From Symbiodinium natans (taxonomy: Eukaryota; Sar; Dinophyceae; Suessiales; Symbiodiniaceae): a stretch of DNA of 64,000 nt. Under the pieces are notes generated by a model that was given only the letters and a program-made list of their open reading frames with translations, made no database searches and was not told where the DNA came from. A program made the position numbers and the translations under genes. Below are positions 46,348 to 57,890 of the stretch, piece by piece (the stretch's first letter is position 1; each line of letters starts with the position of its first letter). Location of the stretch: the NCBI GenBank assembly GCA_905221605.1, contig CAJNDS010002706.1:1-64000 (forward strand). Reading direction: 5' to 3'.

Positions 46348-49300
46348 TCATAACCCAACAGCCCTGAAGGCCTTAAGACTCTCAGAGCAGATTGGGGGGT
46401 TCGGGATTTGGGGAGTCAGTAGTGGAATTGTCTTCTGGTTGAAGACAAGGCATATGAAGCCGCTCCAACTCCAGTTTTCCATCCCGTCGGAGTGAGCTGG
46501 TAGTGGCAGCAGTTTGGCCCAGTCTTCCAAAGCTTCGCTTGTCTGCCAGCCTCGTAACTGCCTATGGGACATTTGCCAATGCAGGCCCGGTCGGGCAGAG
46601 AGGTGCTGCAGTGCCTGTTGCAGGTCCTCTGGCAGCGGGACTTGAACCACGTTGATACCACATGCATCTGCGAACTCCAGCCTATATCGGTGAAGAAAAT
46701 TACGTGGGCACCAGACTTTGTCTGACCCACTTGCTTTTGCACAATCAAAGTCATCTAAACCCAGCCCGCCTCCGCTCCCTGTTTCCAAGTTTGGTGTGTC
46801 ACATTCGCCTTGAGCGATTGTGGTCTGCACAGAACGAGGCACATTTTGTGAGACCCGGTCGTACTTCGGGTCACAAACAACAGGATGACCGATATGGGCT
46901 AGGTGAGCTCTGATTTGGTGCCGCCTGCCAGTTTGTATACGAATGGCCACTAAGCTGTGTGGTTGCTGGTTTCGCAGCACCAAGTGGGCCAACACTTTGG
47001 TCTGTGTGACTGACGGCTTTCCACCAGACAACTCGCTTGAGAGCGCTCTGCTGGGAGAGCTGCTGCCTGCTGAGTCCGACCACAGAACTCGAGCCGCGAT
47101 TTCGTGAGTGGAAGGCGCAACCCAACCATGACAAAGCACGATGTAGTCCCGTGCTATTTCGCCCAAGTGCAACTGGACCATGAGATGGTAGAAAGCTTCG
47201 TAGGTTTTGGCCAAGAGGATTAGGCCTGAGCTCGGTACGTCTAGCCTGTGCAGAAACCCGTGCAAGTGCGTGCTGTCCTTCAGAATAGGGCAGCGTCGTA
47301 CGGGAACCTGCGAACTCAAGTACGTGGACAGCTTCCTGACTCCTGTAGAGCTGCCGGATTGGTCCACCTCCCACCCATGCGGCTTGTAAACAGCAAGCAC
47401 GCTTGACGACTCATGCAGAATCAAAGGCTCTGCATCGGTGATCCAATTTCTGCCAGAGCACAGCGGGCTGGGCGCAAACAAAGGTGATAACGCCGCGGGA
47501 CTGGCCGAGACACATTGATTGCCCTGGTCAAACTTGCGGCCAATTGCCTGTAGACACCCCCTTGCCAAACCGAAGAGCTCAGAGCTTTGGGAAACCTTCA
47601 AGCCTAGCGTGTTCGCAAACTGCCCCACCCAAAGCAGGGTCAACATTGACGACGCGTCCTGTGCGCGCTCGTCATGTCCCACACTCTCATGTGACCGCGA
47701 ATGCAAGAAAGCAGCAAGCAAGGCACCAGCACGTTCCATCAGGGTGTTAAGATGGGCACTTTCGCATGCAAGCATCACGAATGCCCAGGCTATGCTAGCG
47801 GTGTCACGAAGCTGCAGCTGATTTTGCATAGACATCGTTCTGCACCACAGCGTGCGGCACACCTGCCCATCTTCACCCGATGCAGATAAGGTAGCACAAG
47901 CCCAGGCCAGGTTAGAGAGGCTTTGCGCTGTAAGATTCGGGGCGGTCGTGGCTCTCACAGCAAGGGATGCATACACAGCTTGTTTGGACCCATGCCCGTC
48001 CGAGTCTAGCAATCGCTCGGTATGGGCTAAAGCAAACGCCCAAGTCAGGTTGGCCAAGTCCCGGCCACTGAACTCGAGCAGAAGATGCTGCGATCGTTCC
48101 ACCGCAGCATCCAGAAAGGGATGCCTCTTGATCTGCAGAGTTACCAATGCCCACGCAAAGCTGGCCAGGTCTCTGGGCATGAACGTGTCTATCCCGGCCC
48201 CGGCCTCGCTCGCAGCCCTTGCAGCATGAAGCACAGAGCTTTTGCAAGCTCGGAGCGCCACCATCGCCCAAGCAAAACTGGCAAGGTCATGGGGCCTGAA
48301 TCTGTGCAACTGTGTTCGCGCGACGCCGATGATGGTGCTAACTTCTTGGCAAGCTGCAGATACCGGTGGGCCCTCACTTCCTGCACTTGTCTTTGATTTG
48401 GCAACGGCCCAGAGCAGATTGCACAGGTTCTGCGGGGCAAAATCATTTGCCCGCGCAGCCGAGGCGGTGAGGATTTCAGGGAGGCACTGAACATACAACA
48501 TGCTCGCGAAAGCCCATGCCAGCACAGCAAGGTCGCGCCCTTGGAAGCAGCCGAGTCCTTCATATCCGTGACTGATTCGGTGACTCACATGTTGGGATAG
48601 GATGTACAGAAGCGGATTGTCTGTGACTCTCATCCCGGCGGCTGCCCAGCACAAATTGATGAATTGCTTGTTCGTCTGCTCACCTAGCCGAGCTGCGGCC
48701 TCAAGGAACAGAGCATCCTTGAAATGCGGCTGCGGCTGCGCGGTTGCCGTTGCAAATGCCCATGACAAGCCGCTCAGATCGCTTGCAGCGAACTCCTCGA
48801 GTCTTGCTTCCGAGCAAACTTCAAAGAAGTGCAGGCACAAGTTGCGGTCTTCGAGGCTGTGCGAGTTTAGCTTTTGACCCCCAGTTTTGGCCAAAGCCCA
48901 GGCGATGTTGGAGATGCCGAAGGCCGACAGGCCTGGAAAGTGCTCCACCGCACGAGCTGCCAGCTGGCCGAGGAGGGCATCCGTGCCTGCATTACTGGCC
49001 AGGCACCAGGCCAGCTTGGAAAGCTTCTCTGGCTCCAATGAGGATACCTCCACTGCATCCAAAAGCTGGCTTTCACGCATCAATCTGCAGAAGCGGCCCC
49101 TCTTTGCAAGGCGCGTGATCGCACGTGCTGACTCTATCAATTCTGACTGTGCTCCAAGGCCCGCCAGGCTTGCACAGCTCTCCATCAGCAAGCGCACAAA
49201 TTCACTTTCTGCCGAGGCGTTGCCAGCACTTGCATGCAGCAAGTCGCAGATTGCACAAATCAACCTCTGCAGATCAGGAGCTGTGAGCCGTCGATCTTGC

Positions 49301-49560
49301 AGCTGCCTTGATATCTCAGCATTTAATCTGGAGAAGGTTGACACCGGAGCATTGCTTCGTACTAGCTGGACGAACTGGGCAAGACAGGCCGATTCTTGTT
49401 CGGGTTCGGGATGACGGGCCAAAGGCTCAAGCACGTCAGCGGCTGCTGAACAGCTTCTCTTGGAACAGGGATGTCTACAAAGCCTACAGGGATGTCTGGT
49501 CAGTGGCAAACTCAGCGACCACTCCGCAAAGGTCTGAAAAAGCCGTGGCGACTGCCGCAT
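46348..49560 (-). CDS. OPR/HPR protein fused to RluA/RluD-type pseudouridine synthase
   Basis: An intron-free frame; I choose ATG 49560 because it begins an Arg/Ser/Leu-rich, acid-poor sequence like an organelle transit peptide (MRQSPRLFQTFAEWSLSLPL). Upstream codons are open but lack an ATG. In numbering that starts 24 codons upstream, residues about 200-625 hold at least ten 37-40-residue helical repeats with the core L-x-x-L-A-W-A-x-A: LSKLAWCLA, ISNIAWALA, LSGLSWAFA, LAVLAWAFA, LCNLLWAVA, LASFAWAMV, LASFAWALV, LANLTWAFA, LSNLAWACA and TASIAWAFV. These are octotricopeptide/heptatricopeptide-type RNA-binding repeats. Residues about 735-1010 are a pseudouridine synthase domain with SVLAVYKPHGWEVDQSG, canonical FLHRLDVPSSGL (catalytic Asp798) and TGRRHQIRAHLAHIGHPVV. 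It probably modifies a specific organelle RNA; the target is unknown. Confidence 0.92.
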   Translation of the reverse strand: MRQSPRLFQTFAEWSLSLPLTRHPCRLCRHPCSKRSCSAAADVLEPLARHPEPEQESACLAQFVQLVRSNAPVSTFSRLNAEISRQLQDRRLTAPDLQRLICAICDLLHASAGNASAESEFVRLLMESCASLAGLGAQSELIESARAITRLAKRGRFCRLMRESQLLDAVEVSSLEPEKLSKLAWCLASNAGTDALLGQLAARAVEHFPGLSAFGISNIAWALAKTGGQKLNSHSLEDRNLCLHFFEVCSEARLEEFAASDLSGLSWAFATATAQPQPHFKDALFLEAAARLGEQTNKQFINLCWAAAGMRVTDNPLLYILSQHVSHRISHGYEGLGCFQGRDLAVLAWAFASMLYVQCLPEILTASAARANDFAPQNLCNLLWAVAKSKTSAGSEGPPVSAACQEVSTIIGVARTQLHRFRPHDLASFAWAMVALRACKSSVLHAARAASEAGAGIDTFMPRDLASFAWALVTLQIKRHPFLDAAVERSQHLLLEFSGRDLANLTWAFALAHTERLLDSDGHGSKQAVYASLAVRATTAPNLTAQSLSNLAWACATLSASGEDGQVCRTLWCRTMSMQNQLQLRDTASIAWAFVMLACESAHLNTLMERAGALLAAFLHSRSHESVGHDERAQDASSMLTLLWVGQFANTLGLKVSQSSELFGLARGCLQAIGRKFDQGNQCVSASPAALSPLFAPSPLCSGRNWITDAEPLILHESSSVLAVYKPHGWEVDQSGSSTGVRKLSTYLSSQVPVRRCPILKDSTHLHGFLHRLDVPSSGLILLAKTYEAFYHLMVQLHLGEIARDYIVLCHGWVAPSTHEIAARVLWSDSAGSSSPSRALSSELSGGKPSVTQTKVLAHLVLRNQQPHSLVAIRIQTGRRHQIRAHLAHIGHPVVCDPKYDRVSQNVPRSVQTTIAQGECDTPNLETGSGGGLGLDDFDCAKASGSDKVWCPRNFLHRYRLEFADACGINVVQVPLPEDLQQALQHLSARPGLHWQMSHRQLRGWQTSEALEDWAKLLPLPAHSDGMENWSWSGFICLVFNQKTIPLLTPQIPNPPICSESLKAFRAVGL

Positions 49561-49959
49561 ACTCCTTCGCAAAGCGTTGGGGCCACGGAGAAGCCCGCTC
49601 CGTTGCACAAGTTTCCGCCCCACATTCTCCACATCTCACGCATTTGCAGGTTGCACTGTCTTGGAGGACATGCCTGCACGCAGATGGGAAACTGCCCAGC
49701 AGCCGAAGGCACCATCTGCAGATGCAGAGCCGGCGCCGGTGCTGAAACAATCTCAAACAGCTGCAGAGCACAGAGCACTGGACACCTCACACTAAGCCTC
49801 AGGTGCCTTGGCCTAAACCTGAGGTTCCAGCCAGAGGGCATTGCTGAACAAGCTCCTGGACAAGTTGAGATGCACCACTGGCAAAGGGTGGTCAACTCTA
49901 CGAGCGGGATGAATTGAGCCAAGGTCAATGGAAGATTTCCACAGAGAACGACGACGACG

Positions 49960-50105
49960 ACGAGGACGAGAAGGAGGACGAGGACAAGGGGAAGGGGAAG
50001 GGCAAGGACAAGCACAAGCACAAGCACAAGGACAAGGACAAGGACAAGAACAAGAACGAGAAGAACAAGAATGACAAGAACAAGAAGAAGAACAACAACA
50101 ACAAA
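49960..50105. repeat. Purine-rich AAGGAC/AAGAAC low-complexity run
   Basis: About 145 bp of irregular AAGGACAAG, AAGCACAAG and AAGAACAAG units with almost all pyrimidines on the minus strand. Read on the plus strand it would encode Asp/Glu/Lys runs; read on the minus strand, Leu/Val runs. I do not think either is a gene. It lies about 400 bp upstream of the OPR-pseudouridine synthase start. Confidence 0.8.
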
Positions 50106-50690
50106 TGTACTCAAGACAACTCACAGAGCCAGCCATCCTGTCGACCTGCGAGCACGGTAAGCTGTCGTACTGGCGGAGCGGAGGGAGGGCGGGACATAAC
50201 GGAATCTTGAACCAGATTGTCCGTTCCACGTCAGATTGCCGTTCAGTCACACCATGAGCTGAATAGATGGTGCGCCACCTCACCCAATAGCGGCTATTCC
50301 CCCAGTCGTGACCGAAGAAAAACAGCCCGACCGATTGCAAACCTTACTAGCGTCGGGCTTATCTCACATCAGGTCGCGAGACATACACATCACCCCATTG
50401 CGGACGCCACATAGCGGGAATACACATCAGCGGCGGAATTACACATCAGAACACAGCAATATCCAAGGAGACGCTGGAATTCAAACAAACAACCAACATG
50501 GGTGAAACTGCCGGATATGCGGCGGACGCCAGCGTTTTCAGCACGCTTTTATTGCATTTTCACTATGTGTCAACAGCTCATCACCAGTGAGACGCTAGAA
50601 AATCAACTATCTGAGAAACCTTAAAACTGCCAGAGGGTTGGTCGTCGAGTTGTCGCGGCGGTGATCAGGGTGACCGAGACCACGCACGGG
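50106..50690. other. No gene seen
   Basis: Short frames only on both strands. Confidence 0.4.
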
Positions 50691-50870
50691 GCCGACTTCG
50701 ACACATCCAGAGATGTAATCTGCGGAAGGCAGCTTCCCCAATGTGGACGCCGATCGATGTGTAGACCATGCACATGCTGTGTAAAAGACGACGAGCCGAC
50801 TTCGACGCAGCAGGAGATCTACCCTGCGGAATGCAGCTCCCCAATGTGGACGCGGATCGATGCGCAAACA
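50691..50870. repeat. 104-bp imperfect tandem duplication
   Basis: GCCGACTTCGAC at 50691 recurs at 50795. The two copies align for about 72 bp through a shared CTGCGGAA, GCAGCT, CCCCAATGTGGACGC and GATCGATG, with roughly 15 per cent differences. The remaining about 30 bp of the first period is not conserved. No coding frame is preserved through both copies. Confidence 0.8.
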
Positions 50871-53800
50871 AACGAGCCATGCGAGATAAAGCGACTACGT
50901 GTATCGTTTGTTTTATCTTATTGTTATTCCTTATATTTCCTTATGGTTTTACACGGGAAGCAAGAAAGCGGCCATGCACTGCCTGAAACCTTCCCTGATG
51001 CTCCTGCGCATTCTCATCCGGCATTGTCACGATGCCGGGCATGCCGATGTACCTTGGACTCTTGGTGCTGGGCACACGCACGGACTATCCCGAGCCAAAA
51101 CAAGCTTTCCCGAATCTAATCTCCAGCACTGGCACAGCTGGCTCCACTCTTCCAGCAGCTGCTTCATGAAGACGATGCTCCCGCGGTATGCATGCACATG
51201 AACCTGCCATCTCTGGCACTTGGTCTCTTGGAAGCAAAAAAGCGCTTTGCACCTTGTAAGTTTTCGGAACGCTGGCTCGCATCAGCTTTAACCTCAACCA
51301 TTGCAGTTTCACTTTCTCTTAGACCAGCAGGTAAGCAGGGTGATCCTCCTCGTGCAGCCCGGGCACGTGTCCGCATCAGCCTCTCCTCAAATGGTAGCAC
51401 TTTGTGCGCTAAGCTGGCGATGAAACAAGTGCCGAATTCCTGTCCAGTCTCGGCTATGGATGACCAAAGTCATTGACAATGATACTGCCAGCTCCAGCCT
51501 GAGCTCAGCAGTGTCGCTGCAAAGACTTGGACTCCGCATGCTGAGTGCTGGCGGGCTGCTGCCTCACAAAAACCTCGCGTTGTTGCTGACGATTCTCCTC
51601 ATTCGGTCCGAAATAGGGATGGGAATAGTCCTGGCACCGAGTCCACCGAGTATCAGTCTGCGTCGACAGCTGTGCTGCTGCATGGCATCGTCGCTGCACG
51701 CAGAAAACCAATTTCTTGCAATGCAACTCGAGTCCGTTGAGGTGCAGCCAAGTGTCCAACCCGAACTCGCCGAATCCAACGACTTTCTCGCCTTACACAC
51801 TCAGGTGTGTCCAGGCAAACGACGTTTAAGCATACGTTCCGGGCTCTCGACCACAAGCTCTGATGTGTGTCAACAGTGCAGCCTCGAATTCATCATTGTA
51901 GAACCACGCTGCCTTCGCCAAAAGCGGGCACTGCAAATAACCAGTCGACTTGCTATCAAGACACTGAATACTGAAGACACCCAGCCTTCGGGTGGCAACC
52001 AAAGGTAACAAATACCCTCAGATCAGCTACTGGTGGGCTTTCGAGCTTCAGGCATAGATGCACACTCATTCCTAAGATACAGGACCTGTGCCACATCTGG
52101 GCCGTGATCTAAGTTCCCCTTACCCAAAAATGGACTTCTAGCCGGCTCTTCTTGAAAAAACACTTGTGTTCCAATCACAGTCGCAGAAGGGCCCTCATTC
52201 TCCAAAGACAGGAAGCAGCGGGTGGCTCAGCGCCAGATGCTTCGCCAAGGACAGAGATTCTGTGTCGCATCCTTGCGTGATGCAGCCCTCGAAGCCTCGC
52301 GACAGGCTGGCATGATTTGTAAGAGAAACACACGGCTGACACACACAAGCCTTTACCAAAATGCGAGTCCACTACCGTGTGCAGATCTGCCATTTCCTGT
52401 CAGAACTTCATCACGCCAACACACGGCAAACATTGAAGCAAATCTGCTGCCTCATACAGCCAGATCTCTTTCGTAAAGCCCAGCGCAGTGGCCGCGCTCC
52501 TGGCCGCACGGTCGCAGTTCGTTGGGCAGGGGAAATATTCATCATGTCTCGTCACGGTTCCGTGCACCTCTGGTTCGGAGTGAGTGCGCTCCAAGGGCGC
52601 GTCTCATTCAGAGCTTGCATTCTCGCAAGGTGCAAATCTCCTGAGAGGGAAACAGCTTGAAGCTTGCACAAGCTAAAAAAACAAGCCCTTCGAAGCCAGC
52701 CTGGCTGCGTGCTTTGGGCACTCCAGGACTGCATGCTCCATCCATCCCATGATTCTCGGGTCTCACCCAGCACCTGGGGGCGACGCGACATTGACTGAAC
52801 GTTGCACGGAGCACTTGGAACGAAACTCTTCCAAGCGTGTGTCTCGAGCAGAAGCAAAGGGAGATACACCAAAGTCAGAAAACTCACAAGGCTGGACCAG
52901 ATTCAGGCGCCACTAGTGATCGCCGAGTTGTGGGGCCCAACTCCTGCACACTCTTCAAAGGCCAGAAAAGTTCAGCGAGTGCCCCCATACTCAGTGACAG
53001 GCTTCCCAGGACAGACGTGGCAGGAGCCACTTGTTCTGGTTCCAGCCTGAGTAGAGAGCCATGTCATGTGCTGCAATGTCGCAGTCTTGGAGTCTCAGGG
53101 CTCAGCTCCTCTCTGTATAGCCCAAAGACATGGCCGCATTCCTCGCGACAGGCAGAAGTCTGCATCCCTTGCATCCCGACCTTATCACAGCGCCTGTGGA
53201 GGTTCCAGCTTTCGTTTCGTCTTTGTTTGTCTGGTCTAGGTCCTAGGTGGTTTCAAAGGCCACAAGTACTAACACTTCGAGCTTCGCGACAGTTCCCAAC
53301 GCGCTGAATCGCAGCATTTCCAAGAATTCGAACCCCTGATGCCAGCAAGCAGCGCAAGCCCTTGCTCATCACAGCCCAGAGCCCCTCAGACTCTGGGCCC
53401 CTGGGCCCCTGGACCCTTGTGGGCCCTGCGAGCGCGCGTGTTTGTTACCCCACAAGTCAGAAGTTACCCCAGCCCAGCACCCTCGAGACAAGCCAAAAAC
53501 ATCTTCAACTGTTGGCCCTCACGCAAGGCACAGGCTGTTTTTCTTTTTGAACGCAGCTAGATAACAGGGAGCCTTCACCCCACCGCCCTTCGAGACATGG
53601 CATGTTCCAAGGACCCCTCGCAGAAACCCACATGATCTTCAAACGATGGCCCCGCCGCAGCGCAGAGTCTCTTTTTTGAGAACCAAGCCTTTTGGGAGCT
53701 TGTCATGATGCCATGGCATTCTTCCGTATGTCCCGGCCGCCAAACAAACAGTGCGACGGAGACTCGTCTTCAAAAGGCTGAACTGTATTCCAGAAAGCCA

Positions 53801-54138
53801 CGACAAGAAATCGGCAAAGGTTGCACACAAGTTGTGCTTATTGTTTTCGTTTGGGGCTGCAGGGCCCAACAATTTCGTAGTAACCGACGCCCAGCCCACT
53901 AAGGCACTGGGCGAGTAACGCAGAGAGAGCTCAACTTCTGTTTCATGGTGTGTGGTCTTTCCCTAGTGGCACGACCCTCACAAGTGAGCGCGGTGTTCCC
54001 GCAGGGCACAGCGGGATTGGGACAACTTCCGTCTTGCGGGACAACTTCCACATCTACCCAGTACCGACTAGCGGGTTTTGTGTCAAGGGCTGGACCTGAG
54101 AGCTTCGGAAACCTTCTGCGGCGAAAAGCTTCTGACAT
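50871..54138. other. Mostly non-coding; weak exon-like frame at 51085-51400
   Basis: A minus-strand stretch at about 51390-51200 (FEERLMRTRARAARGGS, then MVEVKADASQRSENLQGAKR) looks coded, possibly with a following exon near 51180-51090. Nothing else in these 3.3 kb has convincing composition, and no domain is recognised. Confidence 0.3.
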
Positions 54139-54890
54139 CTAGAGGTTCGCATTGGGGGGCGGAGGGGGGGCGGGAGGTCCGGGGGGTCTTACGGGATTGT
54201 GGCTGACCGACCGCCTGTCTAACAGACGGAACGATCGCCCGCACACCTGGTAGACGGACAGACCACCGCTGAGCTTGCACATGAATACCGTGCAAGTGTC
54301 TTGCAGGTGATGTCGCATGAGCCGCATGCTTCAAGTGCAAATGGTGCAACATCAAGTTTCATGCGACGGTAGTCGCGAATCGGCTCCTCTGGTGTGCCGA
54401 CAGTTGATCCCATGTCTGCGTCCAGTGTTGTCCTCCAGAAGAAAATGCAGGAAGGCGTCGCGCAGAACAAAGCTGCGGGAAATTGGGGAGTTGGGCTCCT
54501 TGAACGGGCCCCTCCATCCAACCAACTTCCTTCCACAAGGAGATCTCCTCTTCAGTCAAGTCCGCAGGGTCCCTGTCCAAGCGCAGAATTTTTTTTGTGG
54601 CTCCTCTGGTTTCCGAACTGACATAAATTGGTGCCAAGGCTCTTATTCAGGCTCGGGACTGCGTGACGACGTCTCATTTCTTGGACCACTTCTTCAAGGT
54701 GGCAATGAACATCGACCTAGCATGACCCAAATGCCCTTGAGCTTCGCCAAAACACCTGCCTTTCTTGAGTCGAGAGGCATAAGGCATCCCGCTCCAAAGT
54801 GTGCATCTGTGGGACAAGAAGGGCCTTGCAGCAAAGCTTGCTGACTCGCCATCCGCTTCTAAGTTCTCGGGAGCACCAAGAAGCAACAAA
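54139..54890 (-). CDS. Small unassigned multi-exon gene
   Basis: Three protein-like minus-strand stretches in different frames: about 54780-54680 (RLKKGRCFGEAQGHLGHARS then MFIATLKKWSKK), about 54610-54500 (TRGATKKILRLDRDPADLTE then EEISLWKEVGWMEG) and about 54460-54330 (TLDADMGSTVGTPEEPIRDY then RRMKLDVAPFALEACGSCD). A possible last exon at about 54300-54139 ends in a Pro-rich tail. Charged and helical, with no family recognised. Confidence 0.35.
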
Positions 54891-57219
54891 GCAAAGAACT
54901 ATCCTTTAACCTCTGTTAAACGTACAAGCTCCGCATGATCTAACTGTGTCTTGAGACGGCCTCAGAAGTCACCCCAGCACCCAACTGCAAGACTGCTTCA
55001 TTGTTTGTAGACCTATGTAGGCATGCGTACACCATCTTAGGCGCCTCGTTTTGTCCAGTCCAAGCGGGGAAATTTCTTGCCAAGCTTTGTGCCAAGAGTC
55101 TCACTCCGATCCAGGTCCTGATGCCACGTCCGGTTTTCTGAAGTTTCACCGGCAAGCCTGATCAAATGCTGCGTTGGGAAAGCAAGACCTGCTCGCCACC
55201 AGGGCCGCTAGCTTCTTAAGGCTTCTTGCAAGGAGGGTGCCCAACTGCCGCGGACTCGAAACTGCAGCAGCTACATCGTCGGCCGCGTCCTAACCGGCAA
55301 AAACCTGCGGATTGCACAAGGAATCGAGCCATGCTTGCCATCACCTACACGGACATGTTACCAGCAGTCGCTGCTAGTCACACTATGCAATACTATACAG
55401 TCCAAGCCCGGAACGTCTCGACGAATGCCGCAAGTCGGCTCGCGCACTCAAAGGCAGCTCGCCCGGGCGCTTCATGCTTTCCAACGCAGAGCCACATCAA
55501 GGCCCACATGATGCCACAGGCACTTGAAAAAGGAGTCTTGCAAAAGGGGTCCTGCCTCGTTGTACGTGCCGCAGCTTGAGCATATCATACCAAGCTGCAG
55601 AACGAACAGGTGCCCTCCATCAAGCAAGATCAGGTGCGCAGGCCAATGTGCACATACATAACCTCGAGGCAAGGCTTTTCTGCATCTGCAAGGTTCTGTA
55701 GCGCATGCTGTTTCCTCAGGAAGACCGGTCTCGGTGAGTCCTGGCACCTCTGCTGACTAGAGCTTGTCAGCTTGACATGAACAGAGCGCGAAGCATGATG
55801 CTGACGGAGAGCATCTCACAAGACTCGGCCCCACGCAGAAACGAGCCGTCACCTTTCCCCATTCCAGCATGCACATGCTGCCAAGAAATTGGTAACATGA
55901 TGAAACAATCAACGTCTGGATGTACGTCTGGATGTCTGATGCTGCGCCGAGCTGCCTCGCAAGAGTGATGGAGAAGCCGCACCTTGAAGGCACCCACACG
56001 CACTGTTTCCAGGCTTGTGTTTGTTTGGTCAAATTTCTGTCGTCTCCGTCCCCTCAGTCGCCGGCCTTGTGTTGCAGCTGGTGGAGAATTCAATGAGAAT
56101 CCGCACGTAATTTGCAATGTGGCTGTACTCTCTCACGTCTTAAAATGTATGCCCAAGGCCAACAATGGGCATTACATTGCGATTGCCTCGCTCTACGCTT
56201 CCTAGCTTGTGTTCGGCCCATCGCCGGGAGTGGTCTCGTGAGGGAGAAAGCATAAGAGCCGGCGAATTTCCGGCAAATTTGCGAAATGAAATGCTCCAAA
56301 GCTCATCCTTAAAAAGACAGAGGATCAGATTCATCCCCAACGCTACGCTGCAGTGGGATCTGCGAGAAGACAGCACTATGCTCAGTAACGGGTGCTATGA
56401 TGCTGCTATGACCATGGAGTCGTCCCAAAGGCGAACTCCATGCCATTGATTTTGAAGGCTCGGGCCACCGCTGTTGAAACCGATATGGCGGCCAGCGGCA
56501 CCCACCCACCAAGCGTGCGAGGCTCTACTTGAGCTTTGCGGTGTGTCTAGGTATTTGCAGCACTGCAAGTTACCGAAAAAAACATTATCGTCACCAGTCA
56601 TCAGGGGTATCAGAGCTCCTGCTCACCCTCGACATCCTGGACAAGCTCATGTGGCAAGCTTTGGCGAGCCCTAGTGAGTGCATTGAGTGCGAACGACAGG
56701 AGCCTGGAGCTGTGGCAAGTCGCCATCACTCCAGGAACGTCGCAGAGGCATTTTGTCTACCTCCTGGTCGCTTGCAGCAGTGAGGCGAGAGAAAGGAGAG
56801 AAAGGGAAGGCAGAAGTCGGCTACAGTACTACAGTACAGGCTGAGAAGTCCTCATCAAGAAACACAGACCTTGGCAAATTCTTGTCAGTGGCCCAGTATC
56901 TCATTCCATGTTTTCGAGCCTTTCAAATCATGTCTGGACAGCAACAAAACATCCCCGGGCGCAGCACTCCATGAAGGTGCCCTTCACTCGCAAAACCACC
57001 TTGCGCTTCGGCTCACATGCCACATTCACCTCAGCAGGGAAGGACCTGCAGCGGGAGCAGTCTGCGCTTGCTGCCGCATGCTGCAACCATGATCGCAAAA
57101 ACCAGGTGCAACAAGCATGCCACGAGCACGCAGTTGGAGGTGCCGTCTGTTGCCGACTTAGTCTGCCGTCCTTGGATCAGATGGAAAACATTGGAGAACA
57201 CAACGCTCGCATTTTTGTG
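54891..57219. other. No clear gene; a few weak exon-like frames
   Basis: Minus-strand stretches at about 56080-55930 (RRLRGRRRQKFDQTNTSLET) and about 56340-56220 (LGMNLILCLFKDELWSISFR) may be exons, but neither can be joined to anything. The rest shows nothing I can support. Confidence 0.3.
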
Positions 57220-57890
57220 TTACAGTGCTTCTCCATGCTGGCCAGCGACCCCCGGACAAAGCGTAGACGTATCTGATAAGCCCATGTCGCTCATGGCATC
57301 GTTGAATGGCTCCGATGTGCCATCCTTTCGGTACAGTACAGGGAAGACTGGGAAGACATGCCCGACATTGTAACATGGCATCCCTCATCCCTCCTGAGGT
57401 TGCCCTGACGAAATGCTTCTGCCGAATGCTCTGCCAGATCGCTCACCTGCAGAAAGTCTACAACTGCGTCTCTGCTATCATCTGCTCACTGACTGACCCC
57501 ACTTGCCCCCATCTTCTCAAGTTTACTTGGCACGGACAGGAAAAAAAAAGGCCTGAGCCCGACATGTAAATTGCGAAATCTGCCTGAAGAAGGTGCAGGA
57601 ACTCCGCACTGTGATGGTAGCTCTCCGAAGCTGGAGTAGTGCTGCATGGCCGCCTGGTCTCATGCATCGGTTCCCCTCTGGGTCCCGGATCAAAGACCTT
57701 CCCACTGCCGAGGCGTTGGCGGCTTCGTTCTCCCAAATACCCGTCAAGCCACCCATCACGTCGCAGCCTCACAAACACGCCTGCTTGCCTGCCTGGACTT
57801 CGAATCTTGCGCAAAGCTTGTGTAGACTCAGGGCATTGAGGCCAATACCCATCCCATCCAGAGCCATAAACTCGTCGTCCATGTAGCCCA
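57220..57890 (-). CDS. C-terminal exons of an unassigned gene
   Basis: The last exon (about 57372-57220) reads NVGHVFPVFPVLYRKDGTSE, then PFNDAMSDMGLSDTSTLCPG, and ends GEAL-stop. Upstream, about 57880-57790 reads MDDEFMALDGMGIGLNALSL then HKLCARFEVQAGKQ, and about 57760-57600 reads MGGLTGIWENEAANASAVGR then SLIRDPEGNRCMRPGGH. The last two share a frame but are separated by an in-frame TGA within a stretch bounded by splice-like signals only about 21 bp apart, which is too short for an ordinary intron. No family recognised. Confidence 0.35.

Noticed and set aside
47484-49414. Several plus-strand frames of 90-175 codons
   Set aside because: They lie opposite the OPR repeats and pseudouridine synthase domain, whose frame is intact and recognisable.
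49512-50114. Minus-strand frame with a long Leu/Val run resembling a membrane protein
   Set aside because: The hydrophobic run is the complement of the AAGGAC/AAGAAC low-complexity tract, not a real membrane segment.
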